From: Sphingobacterium detergens
GTDB lineage: Bacteria > Bacteroidota > Bacteroidia > Sphingobacteriales > Sphingobacteriaceae
Assembly (NCBI RefSeq): GCF_003610355.1
Contig: NZ_RAPY01000001.1
Location: 1,914,500 to 1,978,499, forward strand
Length of the DNA: 64,000 bases
Reading direction: 5' to 3'
Position numbers and translations under genes: made by a program. Position 1 is the first letter of the stretch. Every line of letters starts with the position of its first letter. Positions 46,803 through 55,724 of this stretch are shown here, one piece after another. The notes under the pieces are model-generated. The model was not told the DNA's origin. It worked only from the letters and a program-made list of their open reading frames with translations, and did not search any database.

Positions 46803-46978
46803 TGATCCATCTGCTGGGAGTAGAAAAGGAATGAGAACAAACTGAGAAGGCTGATATTTGACAGCATTTTGATTTCCTATAAATTAAAAAAGACACATAA
46901 GAACAAATGCATCGAAACTCGTCTATAAGCCTTCTTATCCCCCCTTATTACACTTTTAAAGTACATTTCCCTTTGTAA

Positions 46979-47033
46979 CAAAATAGTACTTTATCTGTGC
47001 TTTATCTGTACTTAGTTAGTACTATATCTGTAC
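46979..47033. repeat. Tandem 11-bp repeat array
   Basis: Five abutting 11-bp units read CAAAATAGTAC, TTTATCTGTGC, TTTATCTGTAC, TTAGTTAGTAC and TATATCTGTAC. GTAC (GTGC once) ends each unit, so the palindromic tetramer recurs once per helical turn. The array lies in a 480-bp region between the ABC fragment and the 3' end of the peroxidase gene, where no start codon needs a promoter. The rest of 46803-47282 holds only a terminator hairpin. Confidence 0.8.
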
Positions 47034-47129
47034 TGGGGAATTGCTTTGTCTCATAGGAAGAAATTTAATAGCTATAAAAAGATTATAATAACTATAAAGA
47101 CTAATTATTCACCAAAACAAAACAGTAAA

Positions 47130-47166
47130 ATTTCCCCCCATTTGAAGAATCAAATGGGGGGGAAAT
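47130..47166 (-). terminator. Terminator of the peroxidase operon
   Basis: The arms ATTTCCCCCCATTTGA and TCAAATGGGGGGGAAAT form a stem of about 16 bp with one bulged G and a 4-nt loop. On the minus strand TTTTAC follows. It lies about 115 bp beyond the peroxidase stop. Confidence 0.7.
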
Positions 47167-47282
47167 AAAGCCTGTAAACTCGTGGCCTATTCAAGCATTT
47201 TTAGGAGGAAAAGATGCTCCCCCCTCAACCCACGACAACAATCCATCTTATGGTCCTTAACTACATCAAGCGCTTATAGACA

Positions 47283-48413
47283 CTACCGCGGCAAGCTTTC
47301 AGGACGCCGCATCCGATAGGACGTTGCTGTGATGGCATGTAAAAATGCCTCGATATCTTTTATTTCCTCTTTACTAAGATTCAAAGGTTGCATTAAAGGA
47401 TCTGTAACTGGATAAAGCGGATCTTTAGCCTTCTGTTCTGGCTTCGCAGAGTTCATTTGCATCCCACTGTTATACATGTTCAACAATCCAGTCATATTCC
47501 AGAATAATCCATTATGCATCCACGGATCGGTATTCATTACGTCCCGCAGTGATGGTGTCCTAAAACGTCCTACGTCAGCTGGATCTTTGGTAACCTCATA
47601 CCTACCCAGATCTTGATATTTACGCTTGTAATAAGTCAGTCCGATGTTATGATAAGCGTCGTCCGTAAAAAATTGACCATTGTGACAATTCATACATCTC
47701 GCTTTTGTGCGGAAGAGATGCAGCCCACGTACCTCTTGCTCGGACAGTACTTTATAATTACCATCCAAAAACTCGTCAAAGCGACTACGTCTACTTGTTA
47801 AAGTCCGTTGAAAAGCACCTAAAGCCTTTAAAACCTCTGGCATGGAATAATCTTCCTCTCCAAAGGCTGCTAGAAACAGCTTGTTATAGGCCGGTATAGC
47901 TTTCAATTTTGGAATCAATTTGGTCAGATCCATGTCCATTTCATGATGTGCTTCAATGGGACCTAGCGCCTGCTCTTCCAGCGACTTGGATCTTCCATCC
48001 CAGAACAATTCTTTCCGCGCATACACATTCAGTAGTGATGGTGTATTACGTGTCCCCTCCAAATGATCATTGCCAACCGGAACCGTCAATTTATCAGCCC
48101 ATGATGTCTGGGGATTGTGACAGCTGCTACAGGAGATCTGATTGCTGCCAGACAGTATCGGATCAAAAAAAAGATATTTTCCCAACTTGACATCCGGCTT
48201 TTCCATCAAAGAAAAATAACTTGTATCAACCTTGGGCAGTGATGTAAATTCCTTCCAGCTGACACCAGCATCAATCGTCGGTTTAGGCCACTCGCTTATC
48301 GGTCTTCGATAAAGTAACTGCAGTTCTTCATACAATGCTTTTTGTTGATCTTTCATAGATAGTAAACCAACAATTCCAATGATACTGACCAATACTGCAA
48401 AATGTTTTTTCAT
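47283..48413 (-). CDS. Di-haem cytochrome c peroxidase (CcpA/MauG family)
   Basis: This 376-residue exported protein has an N-terminal membrane segment (HFAVLVSIIGIVGLLSM) and two haem c sites. CSSCHNPQTSWAD (from about residue 95) lies in the first domain and CMNCHNGQFFTDD in the second. The flanking FFDPILSGSNQ and RNTPSLLNV motifs are typical of the family. Members reduce hydrogen peroxide or oxidise protein or cofactor substrates. The frame opens at 48473, but the Met at 48413 starts the signal. It is the last gene of the TonB receptor-DUF4876-barrel operon, so its substrate may be linked to the imported ligand. Confidence 0.9.
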   Translation of the reverse strand: MKKHFAVLVSIIGIVGLLSMKDQQKALYEELQLLYRRPISEWPKPTIDAGVSWKEFTSLPKVDTSYFSLMEKPDVKLGKYLFFDPILSGSNQISCSSCHNPQTSWADKLTVPVGNDHLEGTRNTPSLLNVYARKELFWDGRSKSLEEQALGPIEAHHEMDMDLTKLIPKLKAIPAYNKLFLAAFGEEDYSMPEVLKALGAFQRTLTSRRSRFDEFLDGNYKVLSEQEVRGLHLFRTKARCMNCHNGQFFTDDAYHNIGLTYYKRKYQDLGRYEVTKDPADVGRFRTPSLRDVMNTDPWMHNGLFWNMTGLLNMYNSGMQMNSAKPEQKAKDPLYPVTDPLMQPLNLSKEEIKDIEAFLHAITATSYRMRRPESLPR

Positions 48414-48450
48414 TACCAGTTTTTTTATTACGATTATTATCAAAAATAAT

Positions 48451-50001
48451 TTATAAAGAAAGCCGAATCCCAATTTCCATATTCGTTCTATTTCCAGTTG
48501 AAAGAAATTTAGGTTTTATATCATCTTTTAATTCAATAGTACCTGAAGATTTTCGGAGATCTAACTTTGCATAAAATGCAAGGTTGTTTCCCCAAAACCG
48601 GTCCTTATATTCTACACCAAATTTTGCACCTAAGTATTGGGTCTTATAATAGTAATAGTCCCAAAAAACAACGTTTTGAATAAAGGTGTTTATGGATAAG
48701 GGGCTATATTCCAATGTGGTTTCTGTCGGAATAGTCGCATAAGGTGCAAATGCAAATTGTATAAGTTTCGTGTTGCTTTTTTGCAAATATAATCTTAGAG
48801 ATGGCTCAACACGCATTTGTCCCACTTCAAAGTCGATCGCCTGCAAGAGATCTTTTCTATTTTCCGTATAGTAGGTGACAAGAAAACCTAATTCCTTCGC
48901 TAGCTGATGATGTCTATGCCAAAGCTTAACATATTGTCCTGTAAGGGAAAGAGTGCTAACTTTATAATTGACTTTATTTAGGCTACCCGTAGTCAATTTG
49001 TTACCATCAACACCTTTATTATATTCGCCATCGAAAATCAATAATTGCTGCCCCTGATCAGCATTATATTTGACTGCATCTACGAAAAATTTAATGGTAC
49101 TTTGATCATAAATAGCCAAAGGGCCGCTATAAAGAACAGACTTCTTAGAATAATTTTGGTTTGTATTGTGATATTGTTGATATTCAATCTCTGTTTTGGT
49201 ATGCCAGCTATAAAGCTTTTTAAGGTACTGAATCCCTACCCCTTTATAGTTATCGTATTTAAAATTAACTCTTGTCGTATCTTTTTGACGTGTCGTCCCG
49301 TATCCATAATTCATATAATACATTCGATCTGGATACAGATTTGAAGATTGAAAATCCATGTTTTTGTATAACAAAGAAACATTTTCATCTGCACGCCCAA
49401 TTATTCCATATAGCCCCAATGTGCTTTTCGGAAAATTTAAGGTAACACCAGGTTTGACTTTCAAAGTAAATCTATTAGATTTTAAGCGCGGATCCACTGT
49501 ACCTGCACTCCAATGTCGATGGTAATCCACTTGGAGAAATGGCTGTACTGAATGAGCTAATTCATATCCGAGTGAAGCATTTAGCTGATAATTTTGACGC
49601 TGATAGTCACCACTTTTATTTGCGTAAGGATAATAAGGGCTTAAATCTTCTAATCCAGAACGAAGGCTATTTGCCAAACTATCTTCGCGGATGGAGTTGA
49701 ACGCAAATTTTGCTCCCAATAAGAACTTTCCCAAACGATTGAATCCATTGGCTTGAAAACTTGTTATCACACCGTTGTAGGCTTGTTGGGCCTTTCGAAA
49801 TCCTCCCTTATTCATTTGATAAGCAACTCGAACATCACCATAAGACATCAATGAATCTCTTTGAAGAAAAGCGGGTCTCAAAAGACTGCGTTCAACTAAA
49901 TGATGATCAATGGTATAACTATACACAGAATCCTTTTTACTTTGAGCAGAGCTCAAAGTAAAAAGGGAAACCAAAAATATTATAGCAAAAATGTTCCGCA
50001 T
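48451..50001 (-). CDS. Outer-membrane beta-barrel protein, DUF6850-like
   Basis: This 516-residue protein has a signal peptide (residues 1-19, ending LSSAQ) and then repeated amphipathic strands with aromatic girdles (YQRQNYQLNASLGYELAHSV; YYKTQYLGAKFGVEYKDRFW). It ends MEIGIRLSL, a typical barrel-insertion C-terminus. It resembles the DUF6850 barrels that accompany DUF4876 lipoproteins and TonB receptors in Bacteroidota. I make that assignment from memory of the neighbourhood as much as from motifs. The function is unknown. Its gene lies 7 bp after the DUF4876 stop. Confidence 0.72.
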   Translation of the reverse strand: MRNIFAIIFLVSLFTLSSAQSKKDSVYSYTIDHHLVERSLLRPAFLQRDSLMSYGDVRVAYQMNKGGFRKAQQAYNGVITSFQANGFNRLGKFLLGAKFAFNSIREDSLANSLRSGLEDLSPYYPYANKSGDYQRQNYQLNASLGYELAHSVQPFLQVDYHRHWSAGTVDPRLKSNRFTLKVKPGVTLNFPKSTLGLYGIIGRADENVSLLYKNMDFQSSNLYPDRMYYMNYGYGTTRQKDTTRVNFKYDNYKGVGIQYLKKLYSWHTKTEIEYQQYHNTNQNYSKKSVLYSGPLAIYDQSTIKFFVDAVKYNADQGQQLLIFDGEYNKGVDGNKLTTGSLNKVNYKVSTLSLTGQYVKLWHRHHQLAKELGFLVTYYTENRKDLLQAIDFEVGQMRVEPSLRLYLQKSNTKLIQFAFAPYATIPTETTLEYSPLSINTFIQNVVFWDYYYYKTQYLGAKFGVEYKDRFWGNNLAFYAKLDLRKSSGTIELKDDIKPKFLSTGNRTNMEIGIRLSL

Positions 50002-50008
50002 ATGGATT

Positions 50009-51373
50009 CTAATCTATAAATGATGCGTCTGTTTTGGTTGGATTGGCACGTTGTAGCACACCAAAATCATTTGACGAATTGTTTGTATCTTTAAGAATAC
50101 GTCTATTCCCAATTTTCCTTTCGGTCCTACGGACGACGGACTGACTAGAGTAAGCTCCTCCAGGTACAGATATTGCTCCTGCATCAAATTTTTGTGGTAA
50201 ACGACGTGGAATTTGATCAGCTACAACAGCGTCCTGAATTTCAACAGCATCCAAGATAAACCTTGCCGGCATTTGAGCATAACGCACAGTACTCGTTGTA
50301 ACAGCTTTTACAGTTGGAATCGCAAATGAGGGAATATTATTTAAATCAAAGGTTCCATCGACTTTCATCAATACAAAAGATTCTCTAGCCTGTGGCGGGA
50401 AATACATATCACGCATACTTAGGGCAAGAAAAACCTCTAAGTTTGTAACGGATGGATTATCTACGTCATTCGCGAATATCGTTCGCCCAGGCTGAATTTT
50501 CTGTTCGTAAGGATACAACCAGGCTTCAAAATCAGCTTTACTCAAATCCACTGTAAGTTCAGGCCTCTGAGCACCGATTATTTTCCCGTTGTTGTCGGTA
50601 TATGAACCAGCATGATTTAAGGCCGAACCAGCGATAATTATACTTTTCCCCGATTCGACAGGATATTTTTTACCCGTCCCATCACTTGGAATCATAAATA
50701 TTCCTTTGGCATAGACATAATCTTCATTTGCATTATTAGACACGGTCATATTAATAGACTTGCTCCAATCATACTGATTGTTGCTTAGGGAATATTCGTC
50801 TGTTTTATTATTCGGTTTTCCATATGCTAATACCACAAGTAAGCTATCCGCATACAACATTTCATCCGAGTTATTATAAATCTCAATAAAATTATCCCGG
50901 TTAAGAGCCGCATCCTTGGTATCTGATCCGGCATAGTAGATCTGCTTAATAACAAAACCGCCAATAGGTTCACTGGTCACTAAGCGAATATTAAAGTCCT
51001 CATTAGCAAACAAAGCTTTATCAGCCAAAGCATAGTTCAGATAAAAAATAGATGTGCGATTTACACCCGTCAATTTGGTATATTCTTCTGCTGAGATTGC
51101 CAACGAGACATTGATACTATAATTACCTGGAGCAATATTATTCAATGCAATTTTACCTTTTGCATCTGCTTGAATTTTGTAGGAACTGCTATTACCTTTA
51201 TTTATCAACGTAATTTCGGCCTTGTCGTAAGGTACCTCAAACCAAACCTCCTCAGGGTTTACCGTTAGTTGTACGTTCACTTTTATTGGCTGTACTTCGT
51301 CAATGTCTTTTTTACAACCTCCAAATAAGGCTAGTATTAAGGAGAAAAATAGTAAAATATAATTCTGTTTCAT
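50009..51373 (-). CDS. DUF4876 surface lipoprotein
   Basis: This 454-residue lipoprotein has lipobox FGGC (about residues 17-20). An Ig-like N-terminal domain covers about 30-130 (VQLTVNPEEVWFEVPYDKAE). It is followed by a lamin-tail-like domain (GFVIKQIYYAGSDTKDAALN; NFIEIYNNSDEMLYADSLLV), the pattern of DUF4876. It would sit at the outer-membrane surface as the partner of the TonB receptor, much as SusD partners SusC. The gap to the receptor gene is 15 bp. Confidence 0.78.
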   Translation of the reverse strand: MKQNYILLFFSLILALFGGCKKDIDEVQPIKVNVQLTVNPEEVWFEVPYDKAEITLINKGNSSSYKIQADAKGKIALNNIAPGNYSINVSLAISAEEYTKLTGVNRTSIFYLNYALADKALFANEDFNIRLVTSEPIGGFVIKQIYYAGSDTKDAALNRDNFIEIYNNSDEMLYADSLLVVLAYGKPNNKTDEYSLSNNQYDWSKSINMTVSNNANEDYVYAKGIFMIPSDGTGKKYPVESGKSIIIAGSALNHAGSYTDNNGKIIGAQRPELTVDLSKADFEAWLYPYEQKIQPGRTIFANDVDNPSVTNLEVFLALSMRDMYFPPQARESFVLMKVDGTFDLNNIPSFAIPTVKAVTTSTVRYAQMPARFILDAVEIQDAVVADQIPRRLPQKFDAGAISVPGGAYSSQSVVRRTERKIGNRRILKDTNNSSNDFGVLQRANPTKTDASFID

Positions 51374-51388
51374 AGTATATAGTATTTG

Positions 51389-54100
51389 TTAAAGTTTAAT
51401 TGATATTCCGCCTGTAATGCTTAAAGGGCTATTGTATGTGACAATTACGTCCTGGTTAGTATTGGGATCCCGATACGAACTAGTGGGTTGTACATTAAAG
51501 GTATTGTAGGCTGTCACAGCAATGCGGATCTTTTTGCTGATTTCCTTGGCAACTGACATTGAGAAATTCATATAAATAATACGTTGCTGGCCATCGAACA
51601 ATTCTAGTCCACGAATAGGAAGAGAGGACGCCAAATCGTTGTTTATTAACACTTGTTTCATATTAGCATCCAAATAACCTACCGGTTTTTGAAAATTGTC
51701 ATTATAGTTCCGTTTATAGCGATTCTTCCAAAAAATATCTGTATTGGTCATGATGACAAATCCGATAGTGGGAATGTGCGTGGTAGTGTTTAACTTACTT
51801 GTCAGTACATATCGTTTCCCTTGGTTACTGGGTTGATACAACAGATAAGAAATTGGCTGCCCATTGATTTGAACTGGAGAGGATAAATCTATTGCCTCCA
51901 GTATCTTATCGTTTTGTTCAGATAAAATATACGAAGTACTGGTGGAAAAGCTCGTACGGATAAATTTGATTTCCTTAAAGGCTAAGGACCAATCAAAACC
52001 GTAGGTATAGGAGTTTTTAAAATTTTCAATCTTATTATATGACTTGTCATAATAATCAATGTATCTTCCAGTCTCCTGATATACAATTTGATTTAGACTC
52101 TCATTATAATGGTAATCAAATATAGGCAAATGAAATGGTTTGTAGACCTTGACGGAATTGAAACCATTGCTGTTATTTTTATAATAAGAATTGATACGGG
52201 ATGTAATCCAGTGATTTTTGAATTCTATATTAAATTCAGCGCTCTCAGATTTACTAGATTTTAAGTTTTCATTCTTAGTAATAAATTTCTCTGTATACAC
52301 TAAATATAAGGAACTCTGGGAGTTCTGCGCAATAATAAGTGGAACATCTATCCAGGAAGGTGATGGATAGCGATGCGCTAAAGTTGGAGATTTGGTTGCA
52401 ACTCCAAAGGCAGCACTTAACGCCCACCTCTTATCTAAAACAATCCTTGTATTTAATCGTGGCTGAAAGCTGGTGCTTCCATTTTGATTATCAAAACGAA
52501 CACCAAAATTGCTATTAATTTTTTTACCAAACAGCTTATAATGAAAGTTATCTGTAATGTATATACCCGTATTGATTAAAGCGGGATTAAGCTCAAAAGA
52601 ATAAGGTCTAATATTTTGGTTGTTAAAATTGATAAAACGCGGTCTATCCGGGTCAGAAATAATCCCTCGCCCACCATTGTTTGCATAACTCCCATTAAAC
52701 CCATACAATAGACTGTGAAAAGTCTTACCTATTTGAAACCTTTTTGTAAATTTTAAACTTGTGTTTGCTGTTATAGGTTTTCCGATAATCTCTTCCTCAG
52801 CGAGATATTGCGAATTAAGTAATATTCCCTCGTATATGCCAGTGGTATCTTTTGCAGTATAAGGTTTGTTGCCTTGATTTAATAACCATTGTGCAAAGCT
52901 CTCTTGCTTGCGGATAGAATAAGAAAGCATGAAATTGATTTCGTCAAAAAATCGTGTGCTATAGTTCAATTGGGTTGTGTTTGAAAAGCGGAAACCGATT
53001 TCTTTTGAATAATATTTTCTTCTTGAATTATCATCCGGATCCTGTTTTGCATCATCTATTCTCATGTTAAAATCTAAGCTTAACTTATTGCGAAGCTTAC
53101 GTGACGCCACCGTGTTCCAACGCAATGAACCACCATAGCGTCTATATTCCTGCACCTTATCTTGGGGGTTAGAGTTCGAAATAGCATAGTTTAGGTCTGT
53201 AGTTATCCCCCCCAAATTTTTAGGAAGACCAAACCCCTTATTGAGTGAATAATTACGAGAGCCATCATTTATATTTGTTGAAAAGTGCAGTGGCGAATTT
53301 CCTGTTTTTCTTTCGATTAAAATTGCACCATCAGTTAATTCGCCATGTTCTGCAGAAGCTACACCTTGAATTACCTCAATTTTCTCAATAGACTCTACAG
53401 GTATTTCTCTTAAATCCACTCCCCTAAATGGTACATCTGCCGCATTTCCACTGGTTACGGCAGGAAGCACAGACCCTGCCATTCCCCGTTGTCCTACGGG
53501 CCGTGATTGCATATTAGCATCATTTGAAAGCCGCACCCCATCTATTATTATAGGTATCCCTAGTGAATTATTAAGACTATTGCTCTCATCAAGGGTGTTT
53601 CTCAGATTCAAAGTCTGCGGTGCATTGATATTAGGAGCTGTCATTTGCTTGCCTGGCAATGTGTTCAACACATCCATCAGACTAAACGCCTGAACCCTTT
53701 CTATAGCCTCCTCATCAAACACAATGGAAGAAATGGAATTTTTATTTTGTTTAAATATCTGGTTTACATTAATCTCATCTAAGGTTAAACTATTGTCCCG
53801 GAGTATAAAATCTAAATTCTCTTTTCTTTTTCTTACATCAACCCACAACTCAACCATTTTTTTCCCTACATAGCTTACGGATAATAAAACACTATCACTA
53901 TAGTTTTTGACTGGAATAATCAAATTAAAATCGCCTTTTGCATCCGTCTCACTAGTGAGATCAAATGAATTAATGGAGACAGTTGCGCCACTTAGAGGTC
54001 TTCTCTTTTCATCTAACACTTTCCCCCCAATAGCTGTATGCTGAGCATGAACTATAATGCTACAGAAAACAAAAATTAATATAAAAAAAGTCTTTTTCAT
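51389..54100 (-). CDS. TonB-dependent outer-membrane receptor
   Basis: This 903-residue receptor has a signal peptide (KTFFILIFVFCSIIVHAQ), a carboxypeptidase-regulatory-like domain (IGGKVLDEKRRPLSGATVSI), a plug domain (SVDI-type segment EKIEVIQGVASAEHGELTDG) and a 22-strand barrel. It lacks the SusC signature, so it belongs to the general TonB receptor group. The frame opens at 54112, but MKKTFF at 54100 fits a signal peptide. It heads a four-gene operon with DUF4876, barrel and peroxidase genes. The ligand is unknown; a metal complex is inferred from the peroxidase and from the ferric reductase genes upstream. Confidence 0.88.
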   Translation of the reverse strand: MKKTFFILIFVFCSIIVHAQHTAIGGKVLDEKRRPLSGATVSINSFDLTSETDAKGDFNLIIPVKNYSDSVLLSVSYVGKKMVELWVDVRKRKENLDFILRDNSLTLDEINVNQIFKQNKNSISSIVFDEEAIERVQAFSLMDVLNTLPGKQMTAPNINAPQTLNLRNTLDESNSLNNSLGIPIIIDGVRLSNDANMQSRPVGQRGMAGSVLPAVTSGNAADVPFRGVDLREIPVESIEKIEVIQGVASAEHGELTDGAILIERKTGNSPLHFSTNINDGSRNYSLNKGFGLPKNLGGITTDLNYAISNSNPQDKVQEYRRYGGSLRWNTVASRKLRNKLSLDFNMRIDDAKQDPDDNSRRKYYSKEIGFRFSNTTQLNYSTRFFDEINFMLSYSIRKQESFAQWLLNQGNKPYTAKDTTGIYEGILLNSQYLAEEEIIGKPITANTSLKFTKRFQIGKTFHSLLYGFNGSYANNGGRGIISDPDRPRFINFNNQNIRPYSFELNPALINTGIYITDNFHYKLFGKKINSNFGVRFDNQNGSTSFQPRLNTRIVLDKRWALSAAFGVATKSPTLAHRYPSPSWIDVPLIIAQNSQSSLYLVYTEKFITKNENLKSSKSESAEFNIEFKNHWITSRINSYYKNNSNGFNSVKVYKPFHLPIFDYHYNESLNQIVYQETGRYIDYYDKSYNKIENFKNSYTYGFDWSLAFKEIKFIRTSFSTSTSYILSEQNDKILEAIDLSSPVQINGQPISYLLYQPSNQGKRYVLTSKLNTTTHIPTIGFVIMTNTDIFWKNRYKRNYNDNFQKPVGYLDANMKQVLINNDLASSLPIRGLELFDGQQRIIYMNFSMSVAKEISKKIRIAVTAYNTFNVQPTSSYRDPNTNQDVIVTYNSPLSITGGISIKL

Positions 54101-54158
54101 AAGCACGAACAAAAACGCATCTAGAAATACGCTTGTTTAAAACCGTTCTAAACAGCTG

Positions 54159-54206
54159 CAAATATAGGCTATTCTAAAGCATTTATTAAAATTATTTTTA
54201 ATAAAT
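54159..54206 (-). promoter_or_regulatory. TonB receptor promoter with perfect inverted repeat
   Basis: CAAATATA (54159-54166) is a minus-strand TATATTTG -7 box 59 bp before the start codon. Just upstream is a perfect inverted repeat, ATTTATTAAAA (54181-54191) and TTTTAATAAAT (54196-54206), with a 4-bp spacer. It covers the -33 region and no -33 box is seen. The rest of 54113-54477 has only the phosphatase terminator and short palindromes (near 54345-54380). Confidence 0.5.
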
Positions 54207-54429
54207 CTAAATTACATATCGCAACATAACTCAGTAAATAAATAAAAAAACGCACAAAAACGAATACTAATATTACCTCCACAACTTAATAATAGGTTAT
54301 AAATGGGGGAATTTAAGGGCAGGTAAAAAACGGAAAAAACCTTGTTTCGATGACGGGCGCTTCGTCGACGAAAACAATCCGAGAGCTTTAATTAGGAAAA
54401 ATTACCATTAAAACCGGGGTTTCATCGGT

Positions 54430-54463
54430 AAAAAAGGTCTGTCTTAGGAATAAGAACAGACCT
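54430..54463 (-). terminator. Terminator after the phosphatase gene
   Basis: AGGTCTGTCTTA (54435-54446) pairs with TAAGAACAGACCT (54451-54463) around a GGAA loop with one bulged A. On the minus strand a T run follows. It lies 15 bp beyond the stop codon. Confidence 0.75.
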
Positions 54464-54477
54464 CGAATGCTCGGTAA

Positions 54478-55656
54478 TTAGTGTAGGGGTGTTATAGTTA
54501 CTTCATCAATAAGTTTCCCCTGTTGGTCAATAATTTTAAAAGACCCTTTAGCAGCTAAATCTACTTTAAGCAAATTATTATTAGAGTTTACGATAACAGG
54601 AAAATTGACCTTATCAGACACCTGTTTAATGATATGTCTATGCAAATGTCCGCACAACATAATTTGCGCTCCGGATCTATTTAGAATAGGAACAAATTTA
54701 TCCAAGATTTCCTGTTCGCCATGCCAACCGCCAAATGGTGGCATATGACATATGATTATCTTATATTTTGCATCTTTATAATCCGGTTTTTCCACGGCTT
54801 CCTCCAACCATTTTGCTTGTTCTGTACGGTAATTATCCATCTCTACAATGCCACTGTATTCCATATCAGAATCTGGCTTATCCTCACCACAATCCAACAC
54901 GATAAAAGCAGTTTCACCGTGCTTAAATTGATAATAAAGCTTTCCTGTCGGTGTCGGGAAGTATTGTGGATAGGTAATGGCAAATGGCCCTCGGGTTTCA
55001 TGGTTCCCTCTTGAATAGAACATAGGTTTCTCACTCGCAAATCGTTTGATTGCCGTATCCATAAAACCGTCAAACATCTGTTGTTCACTCAATAAATTAT
55101 CGACCATATCACCATTAAAAACAATAAAGTCCTGCTTAGGGAGATCAGAGAGATCAAGTAATTTATTCAACACATCGTTACGACCATGAATATCATTAAC
55201 CACAGCGAAGCGGGTTACTTTAGCCGGTCCGAGCGTAGTAAATGCCAGCGGTTCCTGTCGATATACATTGGTTGCTACAATTTTCCCGTATTCCACATTG
55301 ACGCCAACGTGTTTAGTTACCTCTTGGCTATATACCCGATAACGGTATTTTGTCCCTGGTTTTAATCCATTTAAATTCACTTGGTGAACAGTCCCGACTT
55401 TTTTAAAACCATAGGCTGCAGCATAATGTTTGGGTCGTTCAATATGATAAAAATGACTCGAATCATCTGGCGCCAATTCTACCCAACCTGTTGCTGGGCG
55501 ATTAGTTGTCCATATAATGGACACAGAGTGATCTGTCAAGCCTTGGATATAAGGCAAGTGTGTCAAGCTAACTTTTTCATCCTGCTGTGCATTACAGTGC
55601 AAGGTTACAAACTGTAGTGAGAAGATCACTGCAATACATTGGAGGTACTTATACAT
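54478..55656 (-). CDS. Secreted calcineurin-like metallophosphoesterase
   Basis: This 392-residue protein has a signal peptide (YLQCIAVIFSLQFVTLHCNA), a fibronectin-III-like N-terminal domain (about 40-135, WTTNRPATGWVEL; LKPGTKYRYRVYS) and a phosphoesterase domain. The two-metal motifs are complete: VVNDIHGRND, FNGDMVDN, SRGNHETRG, ICHMPPFGG and CGHLHRH. The domain order matches purple-acid-phosphatase-like enzymes. The frame opens at 55689 with GTG, but the ATG at 55656 fits the signal. It follows susD on the same strand across a hairpin, so it may act on the ligand of that pair. Confidence 0.88.
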   Translation of the reverse strand: MYKYLQCIAVIFSLQFVTLHCNAQQDEKVSLTHLPYIQGLTDHSVSIIWTTNRPATGWVELAPDDSSHFYHIERPKHYAAAYGFKKVGTVHQVNLNGLKPGTKYRYRVYSQEVTKHVGVNVEYGKIVATNVYRQEPLAFTTLGPAKVTRFAVVNDIHGRNDVLNKLLDLSDLPKQDFIVFNGDMVDNLLSEQQMFDGFMDTAIKRFASEKPMFYSRGNHETRGPFAITYPQYFPTPTGKLYYQFKHGETAFIVLDCGEDKPDSDMEYSGIVEMDNYRTEQAKWLEEAVEKPDYKDAKYKIIICHMPPFGGWHGEQEILDKFVPILNRSGAQIMLCGHLHRHIIKQVSDKVNFPVIVNSNNNLLKVDLAAKGSFKIIDQQGKLIDEVTITPLH

Positions 55657-55682
55657 AAGATTTAAATTAGGTTTAAAAACTA

Positions 55683-55709
55683 AGGTCACTCATCAGGGAT
55701 GAGTGACCT
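55683..55709 (-). terminator. Hairpin between susD and the phosphatase gene
   Basis: A perfect 12-bp stem (AGGTCACTCATC with GATGAGTGACCT) and a 3-nt loop start 15 bp after the susD stop. On the minus strand TTAGTTTTT follows. It probably terminates or attenuates susCD transcription before the phosphatase. Confidence 0.7.
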
Positions 55710-55724
55710 AAAATACGAAAATTC

